NCBI GenBank assembly: GCA_965112735.1
Contig: OZ218956.1
Coordinates: 3,286,001-3,350,000 of the forward strand
Source of the DNA: Phaeosaccion multiseriatum
Taxonomy: Eukaryota; Ochrophyta, other classes
DNA: 64,000 nucleotides
Reading direction: 5' to 3'
Shown here: one piece after another, positions 11,004 to 21,004 of the stretch
Position numbering within the stretch: position 1 is the first letter of the stretch
Layout of the letters: every line of letters starts with the position of its first letter
Translations under genes and position numbers: made by a program
Notes under the pieces: model-generated
What the model saw: only the letters and a program-made list of their open reading frames with translations
Told to the model about the DNA's origin: nothing
Database searches by the model: none

Positions 11004-14000
11004 GGAGGAGGAGGGCAGGGAAGACTGGTGACACTGCGAGGTGTCATCTTAGACGCGGCGACTCGGAAGCCCAAGCCTTACCGAGTGGATCCATGTCTCT
11101 CGCTCCATGGGAGGCTGTGCGTTGGCGCGTGTGTGGTGGACGGCTGGGGAAACGTCCACGATCTCCCTAGAGGCGATGGTGGCAGGAGCTCCCCTGCTCC
11201 CACCCGCGCTGTATCACCAACTGCTGCTGATGGTGGAGGTGGAGGTGGAGGTGGTGGTGACGCTTGGGGCGGAACTCCAACTGACAGCAACGCTGGAGAC
11301 ACAACATCCACGCAGCAGAGCAAGTCCAAGAGCCCCCCGCTGCGCCGCCGAACGCCCTCCCCAACCAAGAAGAAGGGTCTCTTCTACGGTCTCGGGGCAG
11401 CGTTATCAGCGAGCTCCAACAACTTGATAGATGCATTCAGGCCCACTCCACCGACGGATGCGTCTGCGTCCTCCACAGCATCAGCAGGAGTTGGTGGTAC
11501 ATCAGCAGCAGCCGCAGCAGCAGTAGCAGCAGCAGTTGGTGATACAGCAGCATCACCGAGTACGCCAGACTCCCCCACCGGGGGCGGTGGTGGTGGTCGG
11601 GGGGGGATTTCCGACCCGACGCTTCTCCTTGCCCCGCAAGACGACATGTTCTGGTCTGACTGCAGCCCTGCCCAGAGAGGCGTCAAGGAAGCGGTGTCCG
11701 TCGTCCCTTCCAGAGGGCTTGGTCGCGGTGTCAGTGAGTCGAGTAGGATAGGCGTGCTCCGCCGTCAGTCGAGTAGGGAGGGTTTGCGCCGCAACAGGAG
11801 CTTCAGCAGTAGGATAGGGGGGGCAGGAGGCGAAGACCGGATGGAGGGAGAGGGAGGAGGAGGAGGAGGTGGTGGTGGTGGAGGAGGAGAAGGAGGAGGA
11901 GGAAGAGGAGCAGGAGCGGGAGGTGGAGAGGGAGCTGATGGCAAGAAGAAGCAGCAGCAGCAGCAGCTCATCGAGTCTCCGTCTCCGAGAGACTGGGGCA
12001 TTGGTCTCGGGACAGCGGGAGGAGAAGGAGTAGGAGGAGCGGGGGAAGGAGGAGGAGGAGGAGGAGGAGGAGGAGACGAGCAGCGTGAGGTGGAGAGCTA
12101 CGATCCCTTCCACAGAATGTCCTTCTCCGGGGCGAGGTCTGTAAGGTCTGAGGCGACAACACACAACACTGAGGTGTCGCTGGGCTGGGGGCCCGGTGGG
12201 CAGCAGCACTACACTAAGCAGCTTAGACAGCAGCAACAGCAGGAGCGGGTCCAGCAGCAGCAGTATGGAGGGGCAGGTGGAAGCAGCACCGAGTTTTCCG
12301 TACGGGGACGTGGTGACTCCTGTGACTACACCTCAGGGGGTTACGGGCTCCCAAGTTCTGGGCATCAGTCTGGGATCTTTCCGCATCAGCAGCAGCAGCA
12401 TTTACTGCAGAGTCGTTCGAGGAGGAGTGGGAGTGGGAGTATCAGCGAACGGGGACGGGGGGGAGGTTTGTCGTCTCGCCCAGCACGCTATCTGACACCA
12501 TCTTCGGTGGATGGTATGGCAGCAGATGGCAGCATCAGCGGCAGTGAGCGGCTGCGCAGCTCTCCGCTGGGGTCGTCAAGCATTTCCTACTCATATCGCA
12601 AGTCCCCGTCCTCAGTCTCTCTCTCCACTCTCGCAGGAGGAGAAGGAGAAGGAGGAGGAGGAGGAGGAGGAGGAGGAGGAGGAGGAGGGGGAGGGGGAGA
12701 AGGCGACGCCACATCAACGCCCGTGGGAGGGGGGGGAGGAGGCGGAGGTGGTGGAGGAATCGATGGCCGAGAGGGAGGGGGAGGAGGAGGGAGAGGCGGA
12801 GGGGAAGAGAAAAGAGTCGACGGAGAGGACGAGAACGAGAAGATGGAGGTGGAGTGGGTGCTTGTGAGCTCTTCGGAGACTGTGGTGACGGTTCCGGGAG
12901 AAAACACGAGTTGGGTCTTCCAAGTGGAGCGGCGGAGGCAGCGGCGGTCATTGCGAGCAGCAAGGAGGAACACCACGCCCACCACCACAGCAGCAGCAGC
13001 CTCCCCTTCCTTGTCGTCGTCGACGATGAGGACTGAGATTGGGAAGGAGGTGCAGCAGCAGCAGTCTGAGGCGAAGCAGCAGCAGCAGCAACATCAGCAG
13101 CAGCAGCAGCAGCAGCAGCAGTTGGTGATACAGCAGCATTGGGAGTCTGGGGAGGAGGTGACGGAGGTGGAAGAGACCTTCCTCAAGGCCGTCGAATTCA
13201 CCCTGTGGGTCATGCCCGACCCTGAGGGAGGGCACTTGGCCACCGCTGGGGGAGGTGGCGCCGGCGGAGGAGGAGGGGAAAGGGGGAGGGGTAGAGGTAC
13301 GCACAGGGGCGGCAGAAGCAGTAGCAGTCACGCGCGGCGGCGAGGCCTGGCAAGGAGGGCGATTAGTGGAGGAGGGGGTGTTGGTGACGGGGTGGAGGAC
13401 CCTGGTGGGGCGTTTCTGGCGTTACACCTGTATGGAGAACTTGCTCGCACCAAGCAGGGATGCGCGGTGCTGGGAAGGGAGGAGGGCGGGGGCCAGCTCA
13501 GGGCACTGCTCGAGAGGGTGGCGGGCGAGAGGAGGCGGGGGAGGAGGACGAGGACGACAAAGCAGCATCAGCATGAGCAGCAGCAAGAGGTGGAGGACGA
13601 GAATGGGAAGGAGGAGGGGTGGGGCTGTGGCGACCACGGCAGTGGCGTCATCCTCGACGACCATGATGACGTTGTATCACCAACTGCTGCTGCTGCCCGT
13701 GTGGTCGAGCGCCAGGCTGCTGTGTGGGCTCTCGCGCACACGTGCTCAACGAAGCGCGGCGAGCGTCTTGTGCATAAGCTAAAGCCAGATTTCCCCCAAG
13801 GTGGGTGGGAGGAGGGATGTGTGGTGGGTGGGGGAGGGAGCAGCACACCGCATGAGCCAAACCTTTCCGCCCCTGCTCTCTGCCCCCCTTCCTGCCTTCT
13901 CCCCTTTCCTTCTCCTTTTCCTCTCCTTCTTGCGCAGTGAAGATGCGCCGCCCGCTGACACCCCTCTCCCCACACTACCTCCGGTCCCTCCCTCCCTTCC

Positions 14001-14414
14001 CTCTGTCCGTTCCTCCTTCCCTTTCCTTTCCCCCTCCCTCCCTCCCTCCCTCCCTCCCTCCCTCCCTCCCTCCCTCCCTCCCTCCCTCCCTCCCTCCCTC
14101 CCTCCCTCCCTCCCTCCCTCCCTCCCTCCCTCCAACCCCCTGTACCCCATGCCATGCAAGCAGTTCTGGCGAGGATTGCCGTCTCCTCCCCTCACCTCGG
14201 CCTGCGAGGGACCGCCTTCTGTGCTCTCTCCCTTATCAGTCGCACCCGAGCGGGTCGACGCAAGCTTGCGAGTGCCGGATGGGAGCCTTCACGCGACCTT
14301 TCCGCTCATGTGTGGGTACCCTCAGACCTTTCTCTCTTATTCCAGGCTCCTGTATGGAGGGCCAGCAGCAGCAGCAGCAGCGGCGGCGGTGGTGGCGGCG
14401 ATGGCGAAGGAGAA

Positions 14415-14446
<32 letters not shown>

Positions 14447-15041
14447 AGGAGGCGGAGGAGGAGCTCCGTCTGATGCTTGTGACAGGGATGCCGCGGCGGC
14501 GGTTATCCCGGGAGAATGGGCTGGCGTAGAGGCTGGAGGAGCAGCACTAGTTGGTGATACAGCAGAAGCAGAAGCAGGAGGAGGAGGAGGAGGAGGAGAG
14601 GGAGAGCAGGAGCAGCAAGGAGAGGCCGTGACGGAAGTTGAATCAGCAGCCGCGCCTGCTTCGGCTGCTCTCCGCGCTGCGGCGGCGGCGGCGGCGGCTG
14701 CCGCTGTACCACCAACTTCTAGTGCTACTGCTGCTGCTGTACCACCAACTGCTGCACCATCTGATGAGGTCATGGCGGAGGGCTCCGCGGAGATACTCGA
14801 ACAAATCTCCAAGCTTCTCTCCCACAGCACTCAAAAGAAGGCCCAGCAAAAGCTCCTGGGGATGAAAAGGGAGCGGAGATTCAAGGGCGCCTTCAGCAGC
14901 CTGCGGCTGTTGCTGCTCGTGCAAGGGCTGACGGCAGTGTACTCCTTCAGTCTGCCCTCCCGACGCTTTATCTGGGCCCTCTTTGACCGAGCGGTCAGCG
15001 GGAAGCGAGCCAAGGCCTGGCTGCCATTCGTGGAAGGATGA
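2104..15041 (+). CDS. RICTOR: Rictor/Avo3/Ste20-family TORC2 scaffold subunit, 10 exons
   Basis: Inferred exons: 2104-2382, 2695-3714, 3967-4062, 4241-4456, 4761-7087, 7321-7417, 7679-7955, 8225-9475, 9727-13800, 14161-15041 (TGA), about 3,505 aa. Rictor is the defining scaffold of TOR complex 2, which phosphorylates AGC kinases. Family-like segments occur in the right order. The N-terminal ARM-like region has LVASVVAIARHKEDNFRRVC and LEALREMSLANTEVVASTGG. Then come LEQLLRGFTDAEG and SWTGLFLL. The middle region has RYMHCGLRFYGLLLGSDEG and LSGGYVALLANVAARL. The RICTOR_V-like part has LHLYGELARTKQGC, VWALAHTCSTKRGE and LGLRGTAFCALSLISRTRAG. Human Rictor has 1,708 aa; here Ala, Gly, Gln, Glu and Ser tracts sit between conserved blocks. 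Start: first ATG of the Ala-rich exon. The exon 2 start (2692 or 2695) and the unspliced state of exon 9 are the weakest points. Confidence 0.85.
4984..5690 (+). repeat. Gly- then Glu/Lys-rich low-complexity insert inside Rictor exon 5
   Basis: GGA/GAG-type triplet DNA encodes a poly-Gly stretch (about 4987-5160), then after about 40 conserved residues (DGSLQMAILDVVLDLFAPV, near 5189-5254) an acidic and Lys-rich stretch (5300-5640). Both interrupt a conserved ARM-like region of Rictor without breaking the frame. The purine-only strand bias matches the microsatellites in nearby introns. Confidence 0.8.
8740..9400 (+). repeat. Ala-rich tract with recurring GDTA/DDTA motifs in Rictor exon 8
   Basis: GCA/GTA/GGA triplet DNA encodes Ala/Gly/Val with recurrent VGDP, VDDTA, VDGTA, VDDRA and LGDTA. 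Each recurrence is the TTGGTGATACAGCAG DNA motif or a mutated copy (TTGATGATA, TTGATGGCA) in the same frame. This is a degenerate tandem array of the motif inside coding sequence. Confidence 0.75.
9895..10100 (+). repeat. Poly-Gln (CAA) and poly-Glu (GAA) tracts in Rictor exon 9
   Basis: CAA repeats (about 9898-9946) encode Gln, and GAA repeats (about 9967-10030) encode Glu. They separate LEIELRKW (just upstream) from LDLDYVKASQQAL (10109 on), two pieces that lie close together in other Rictor proteins. A consensus-like donor (GTAAGT at 9795) raises the alternative that part of this is intron. Confidence 0.7.
10377..10413 (+). repeat. CAG repeat coding poly-Gln in Rictor
   Basis: About 11 CAG/AGC units in frame encode a Gln run after DVDYED. 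Similar Gln and Ala tracts from the same triplet occur at 11947-11965, 12380-12400 and 13066-13120. Confidence 0.8.
13801..14160 (+). repeat. Rictor last intron with CCCT tetranucleotide array
   Basis: Between donor CAAG|GTGGGT and acceptor GCAAG|CAG, this 360-bp intron contains about 100 bp of pure TCCC/CCCT repeat (14036-14133) ahead of the 3' splice site. Joining the flanks gives FPQ-AVLARIAVSSP in frame. Confidence 0.75.
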
Positions 15042-15063
15042 AACTAGAGATGTAGAGAGAGAT

Positions 15064-15095
<32 letters not shown>

Positions 15096-15980
15096 CGTGG
15101 TGGTCTTGTGCTTCTTTGCTGGGTACTTGCACTCGAGAGGGTCGTAAGAAACAGAAGCAAGGAAGGAATGAAAGGTCCCCAGATAAAAAGGGAGACTACA
15201 GCCAGGTTGGACGAGAGAGTCAAACAAGAGAGCGCGGAAACACCATTCAGACAGGAGAGTGAGAAGCACGAGCAGCGACTCAGAGGCCACAATTCATGCT
15301 GAGCCTCGGCCTCAGACTGGCCCAAGAGCCTAGGGCGAGGAGGCCAGCTTCGGCCGGCCTAGAGCTTCTTCCGGAGCCGACCCTGCTTCAGAGGCTCTAG
15401 CTACAGGGGTGTGCAACAGCGAGCGAAATAGGCCAACAGTATAATGATGGTAGTTTGGTGTGCACCCCCTTAGGTATCCTCACTTCTCCATCCCCACCCC
15501 CTCCCTCCCTCTCTTATGTTGCCATCCTATCCCCTCTCCGAAGACTCCAAGCGGCGGCGACACCCTCAACCCCGTCTTGGCCCTCTCCCCCCTTCGTTTT
15601 TTCGACATGGCTAGTCCTAACTGTTCCCCAGCCGCCTCAGATACTTCTGATCCTTTGGTGACGGGGTTGCTCAAAGCACAGGAAAACACACACACGCACG
15701 CACGCGCGCACACACGCACACACCCGCCCCAGGGGGCGTTGCCTGCCTTCCGTCGTCTATCGCTCCACGCTGACGTATTGTCCTGACACTCGGACTCGCC
15801 TCACTCCGTCAGCGCCGGTGCGCTCTGCCGCGCCCCGTGCCGAGAGAGGACTGATGCTTGCCGGGCACTGTGTTTCCTTCACTCCCGCAGGGCGAGTGAA
15901 GTGTGAAGCGCAGCGCTTAGATACGCGGTCAATCAATCAATCAATCAATCAACGAACCAACCACTCCATCAATCAATCAC
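15042..15980. other. Convergent intergenic region
   Basis: No gene is supported between the 3' ends of Rictor and the beta-helix gene. Contents: a GA microsatellite (15054-15094); a GC-rich block with an inverted repeat (CTAGAGC ... GCTCTAG, about 15359-15401); a CA/CGCA microsatellite (15687-15723); a short direct pairing GAGTGAAGTGTGAAGCGCAG near 15895; and an ATCA tetranucleotide array (15928-15980) that reaches the stop codon of the minus-strand gene. Confidence 0.6.
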
Positions 15981-18900
15981 TTAAGAGGCCACACACAAGC
16001 TGTTCTCGTCGTCGTGGCACTTGGCGTGATTAACTCTGCCCATGCCTCCGTTGTTGGACGCAGTAGAGGACAGCACCGGGGGGCCCATCCCGTTGATCAC
16101 CGACAGGATACCCGGCTTGCCGTTGAGGTGCTTCGTAAAGGGGTTCACAAACTTCATGCTGCTCCTCTTCTTTCCATCGGCTGCCGTGGTGGGGGGGGAA
16201 CTGATGGCCGTCTTGACGAGGCACTCGTGGTCGCGGAAGAAGCTGTACACCCCCACTGCGACTGCTTCATGGCTCTGTGTGTGCGGGTGGACTCTGGTAG
16301 GTGATGGATACAGCGAGAGAGAGAGAGACAGAGAGGGTGGTAGGGGGGGTGGGGAGGGAGGGGAGAGGGAGAGAGGGAGATAGAGGGAGATAGAGAGAGA
16401 GAGAGAGGAAAGGAGAGAAAGAAAGAGAAGAAGGAGAGAAAGAAAGAGAGAGCAAAGTAGAGAAAGAAAGAGAGAGAGGGTAGAGGCAGTACATAGGGAT
16501 ACGGAGAGAGGGACAGAGAGAAGTGGGGTGAGAGAGCTACAACGAGAAAGATCTAGGGAGAGGATGAGTGTGAGGGAGGAAGAACAGGAGAAACGAAGGA
16601 ACAAAGCTAGGAGGAAAACAAATGGGGAGAGAAACAAAGGACTGAAAGACAAGAAAGAGAGGGTGGAAGAAAGTAGCGGACTGAGGAATCCAATCTGCGC
16701 GCACCCCCTCTCGATTTGTAAAGCCCACACCACACTTTCAAGCTGAAACACAACAGCACATGTCTTTTCTCTCTCTTAATGGTACGTATTGCGTAATCTA
16801 ACACTCAGACTCAAACACTAACAAACCTCCTCCTCCTCCTCCTCCTCCTCCTCCTCCTCCTCCTTCTCCTCCTCCTCCTCCCTCCCCCTCCCGCCTCCTC
16901 CCTCCCTCTCCCTCCCTCCTCACCTGTACCCGACGTAGGCCTGATCCCCGAAGCTCTCCTGATCGACATCGTAGGGCAACTCGCTCTGATAAAAGAGCAC
17001 TTTCCCCCTCTCCCCGCTCCACAACAACAGATCCTTGACGGTATGCTCCACAAACAACCCGAGCATGATGACGTCATCTCCCGTCACCTCGAGACCGGTG
17101 TCGCATCGACATTCTCCAAGAGTAACGAGGTGGTACTTCTCTCCTTCTCGGGGCTCCTCACTGCTTGGATGACGGAGGGGTGGGTGAGTGGGTGAGTGGG
17201 TGAGTGGGTGAGTGGGTGAGTGGGTGAGTGGGTGGGTGGGTGGGTGGGTGATGGGTGGGTGGGTGGGTGGTCGCGGGGGGGGAAATGGAAAGGGTGTGCG
17301 AAGTAAAGTAGACCAGTTTTCATCACGAAGTGCTTCTCCCCCCCTTCCCCCTTCCCCCCTCCTTCTCTTGTTTCCATCCTCCCGCACTCACCCTTCCGCC
17401 AGCGCGCTGTGGTCGGCCCTCCAGAGCCACAAGTTATCCCCCACCACGTGACCCGAGTGTATACGCATCATCATATCAACATTCACTCCCCGATCCAGCG
17501 CCGCCCCTCCCACGCGGGCAAAAATGTCGCTCATCACCCCCGGGTTCCTTGCATCCCCAGGGTCGGCACCATCACCACCTCCATCACCACCACCACCGCC
17601 GCCTCTGTCGTCTTGGATAATGCCCTCGGTGCCTTTCTCCTCGCCCCACTCGAGCAGGGTGCTGATGGTGGCCTTGGTATTGCTGCCCCCCTGGTCTGCC
17701 CCCTCTCCATCTGAAACTGTTGAAACGGTAGTAGAGACAGGAACATTGCTGGCCTGTAGCATGAGCCCTGCCACCCTCACCCCGCTCAGACGAGGCAGGA
17801 CCCGCACACATGGGCTGCCATCTGGAGGGGCGGCGATAGAGGCCATACCCAGACCAAGGAGCACTTGATTCGAGTGCTTGAGCGTGAGCGAGTGGTTGAG
17901 CAGATACATACCGGGGCTCAGCACCACATGCAGACCGGCGTCAAGGCTTGCTTGGATGCTCTCTGCCGTATCCGTCGCTGCCTTGGCCACATACACGCTC
18001 TCGAACCCCACCACCCTCCCTCCTCCTCCTCCTCCGAGAATGGGAGAAAAGTCTGGCCCAGCGCTGCCCTCGCGTACGGGAGGGATGTGCAAGTCAAACT
18101 CAACCTCGGCGGCGCCATCACCATCCTCCTTCCCCTTCCCCTTCCCCTTGCCCTCCCGCACCGCAATGAAGGGCTTCTCTGCATGCAGAGGGGTCTGCCG
18201 TATGTTGCTCACTGCACACCCCTGCATGTGGTTGTCCGGGTAGTTGGAGGGGCGCAGCTTGCCAGTGCAGCCTGCAAACACGAGACTCCACGCGCCTCCC
18301 GTCGGTCGGGCTCCGAAGTGTGAGTTGCGCGAGAAGAACTGTTGTTTGTTTGTTTGTGTTGTGTTGTGTTGTGTGTGTGTTTGTGTTGTGTGTGTGTTTG
18401 TTTGTTTGTTTGTTTGTTTGTTTGTTTGTTTGTTTGTTTGTTTGTTTGTTTGTTTGTTGTTTGTCACGCACAATTACAATCGATCGACCGAGGGCCGCGA
18501 CAAGGATGTGGGGGGGGGGGGGTGAGCTAGGCGTACTTAGGACTCGCATCTTGGTGCTGTAGATTTGGATTGGTGGAGGTGGGGTGGAGGTCACAAGGCT
18601 TGCTCAGTTGTCGCATTTTGGTACCACAGATCATAGACAGAGGCCGATGGACAGAGACAAGATAACAGGAAGATAGAGAGGTCCTCCTCCCTCACCTGCT
18701 GCTGGCTGCCAAACTCCGTCCCCTTCTGCACGTGCACGTTAGCCATGAAGCCCCCACTGGCGTACATCCCCTGATCGTGCAGCCGTAGACTGCCACCCAC
18801 CCTCACGTTTCGCATAGGGGCGGCTTGCGACACCGCCCACAGCATGTCCCCCTTCACGCTGAGGTTCTCCACACTCCTCCAGAACGTGTCCAGAGAGCCC

Positions 18901-19612
18901 GCCCCTCCTGGATCTGCGGCAGGGCAGTACACGCCCTTCTCGGAGGTGAAGGTGACGTCGGAGGGAGAGGTGCCGAGACCGAGGGCCTGCGGGGGGGGGG
19001 GGGAAGGGAAACGGAAGGCAGACTAGCAAGCGTCAAAGAAGAAGACCACAGCATGTATATATATATATATGTAAGCACGGGTATGGTACGGTGCTGTACT
19101 ACTCTCTACGGTACCTGCACGTAATATCCCACGCTGACCTCCACCTGCGGTGGGTACTCGCCCGGCAGGAAGGCCAGCAGGACTCGATCATCACTGAAGT
19201 GCCCCGTGTTGGTCTGCAGGTGCGCCGTGGCCGCTTCGATTCGCGCGTTGATCGTGGCGGGGTCGTCGTTGGGGCTGAAGATCAGAACGGACTCCTCCGG
19301 CCATTCGGGGGGGTTGGGCTGAGCCTGGGAAGGTAGAGCTTGCTCCATGCTGAGCTTCCTCTCCCTCTCCTCCTCCTTCTCCTCTTCGCAGATCCCTTGA
19401 GGTAGTTGCTCTGAACCTGCCCTCAATGCCGCAGTATCTACTGCTGCTGCTGCTGCTGCTTCCTCTCCTGCTGCGGCTCGTACACCCTGTTCCTGATCCG
19501 GAACGCCTACTGCTGCACCGATGCTGCTGTAGGAGACGAGTAGTGTGAGCAAGAGGACCAGGGCTTTAATCTTACGAGTGCAAGGGGATGAAAGGCCTTT
19601 CCATCCACCCAT
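15981..19612 (-). CDS. Secreted right-handed beta-helix (pectate-lyase-like) protein, five exons
   Basis: Model: complement(15981..16293, 16924..17160, 17392..18338, 18696..18986, 19115..19612), about 761 aa, all phases consistent. The N-terminus KALVLLLTLLVSYSSIGAAV is a signal peptide or anchor, so secretion or cell-surface location is likely. The core resembles a bacterial/fungal beta-helix family often labelled pectin-lyase-fold or coagulation-factor-5/8-type proteins. Family-like blocks include FLPGEYPPQVEVSVGYYVQV, LDTFWRSVENLSV, MLWAVSQAAPMRNVRV, HVVLSPGMYLLNHSL, VLLGLGMASI, IHSGHVVGDNLWLWRADHS, LFYQSELPYDV and VGVYSFFRDH. A carbohydrate-active role (polysaccharide binding or cleavage, GH55-like) is inference; I cannot assign catalytic residues. 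A Gly/Asp-rich insert near GGGGGGDGGG is local. Introns carry TTTG, TGGG and CCT/GA arrays. Confidence 0.8.
16294..16923 (-). repeat. Purine/pyrimidine-rich intron of the beta-helix gene
   Basis: This 630-bp intron is GA-rich on the plus strand (16313-16660) and carries a CCT trinucleotide array (about 16827-16880) next to the donor of the minus-strand transcript. As transcribed it therefore starts AGG-rich and becomes pyrimidine-rich toward the acceptor CACCTACCAG. Confidence 0.65.
18339..18695 (-). repeat. TTTG/CAAA tetranucleotide intron
   Basis: The intron between exons 2 and 3 of the beta-helix gene holds about 14 TTTG units (18397-18456). As transcribed, CAAACAAACAACAG runs directly into the acceptor at 18339, so the repeat shades into the 3' splice site. 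Confidence 0.7.
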
Positions 19613-20291
19613 CCCTTTCTTTTAGCGCTTTCTTGTTGGGGGGATCGGATGTCAGATCTTTAAGTCAACAAAAAGGTATATGGGGCCGCAGATCTTTCTT
19701 CTTTCCCTCCCTCCCCTTTCCCCCTTCTCCCCTCTCTCCATTTGGTATTTATCTACAGTCGAGCAAAACATATCTGAACGACAACCCACCTACAAAAAAA
19801 GTGAGGAGTAAAGCCCTCCTCCACACCCCTGTACACAGCGTTACACACAACCCGTTACCGCAACCAGTGTGCATGTACACCGCCAAGACACCACACCGAG
19901 CACAAGCGCCTACTCACCTACCCAGGACTCACTCCGAGCCATACCATCAGGCACGCACACCCTCTCTTATCCCCTACATACCCATCCAGGCACACACACC
20001 TCCTCCACCTCTGGTCTCGGTCGAACAGCCCCACCAACAGGTCGAAACAGGACCCCTACAAGTGAATGGCAGCAGCTCCCCAGTCCCACCCCATTCCCTT
20101 GACCAACCAACCAACCAACCAACCAACCAACCAACCAACCAACCAACCAACCAACCAAACCAGTAAGACCAACCAGACCAGCCAACAGAGGATGCGCGTG
20201 GTGCTCAGCCCAGCTTGGAGGCCTTGCCTCCCTTCCACTCATTCCCCTGACTTGGCAGCGACGCACACCTCAGTCACCTTTCCATAGTCAG
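19613..20291. other. Intergenic region with CCAA array
   Basis: This is upstream of the beta-helix gene and downstream of the next minus-strand gene. No coding sequence is supported. It contains an ACCA/CCAA tetranucleotide array (about 20101-20158). The promoter of the beta-helix gene should lie near 19613-19800, where a T-rich stretch is present. Confidence 0.55.
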
Positions 20292-20964
20292 TCACTTGTA
20301 CTCATACACCGATTTGTACTCCGCGTCGGCCACACCCGTGAACTGGTAGCCCTCGCCTCCGCCTACGCCTCCGCCCCCGCTCCCGCCCACCTCCGAGGAA
20401 GAAGAAGTTGAGGCGGAGGTTTCCGCCTTGTCGTACACCGACACATACTCTGCCACCTGATATCCTCCCGCCTGGTACCCGCCGTTGGCCTCAACAGGAT
20501 CCACCCTGTCCTGCTCGGCCAGGCGCTCTTCCGAGAGGAGCTGGAGAGGGGCTTGGTGGGTGGTTTGCACACCTTTCCAGTCGCTCACCGCAGCGTTGTG
20601 GGTGGCCTGGTTCGGAGTGAGGGTGTGACATGGCGTACGAGTATGTGTATGGATGGAGGGGTGGATGGACGTAGTTGAGAGAGGGAGAGGGGCCGGGGGG
20701 GGAGGAAGAGAGAGAGAGAGAGAGAGAGGAGGATGAAGAGGGAGAGGGAGGGAGAGAGAGAGACCGAGACGCACAGAGAGAAGGGGGGCAGGTGAGGGCG
20801 GTGTGAGTGAGAGGCCCAGCACCAACAAGGAATCCTCGCTGTTCAAGAGTACGCATAGTGGAGAAGCCACCACTGGACCGCATGCATCGATGCTATTTGT
20901 ACAAGGCCATCACTTCTCTCGTCTCTCGTCTCTCTCTCTCTCTCTCTCTCTCTCCCTCTCTCTC

Positions 20965-21004
<40 letters not shown>

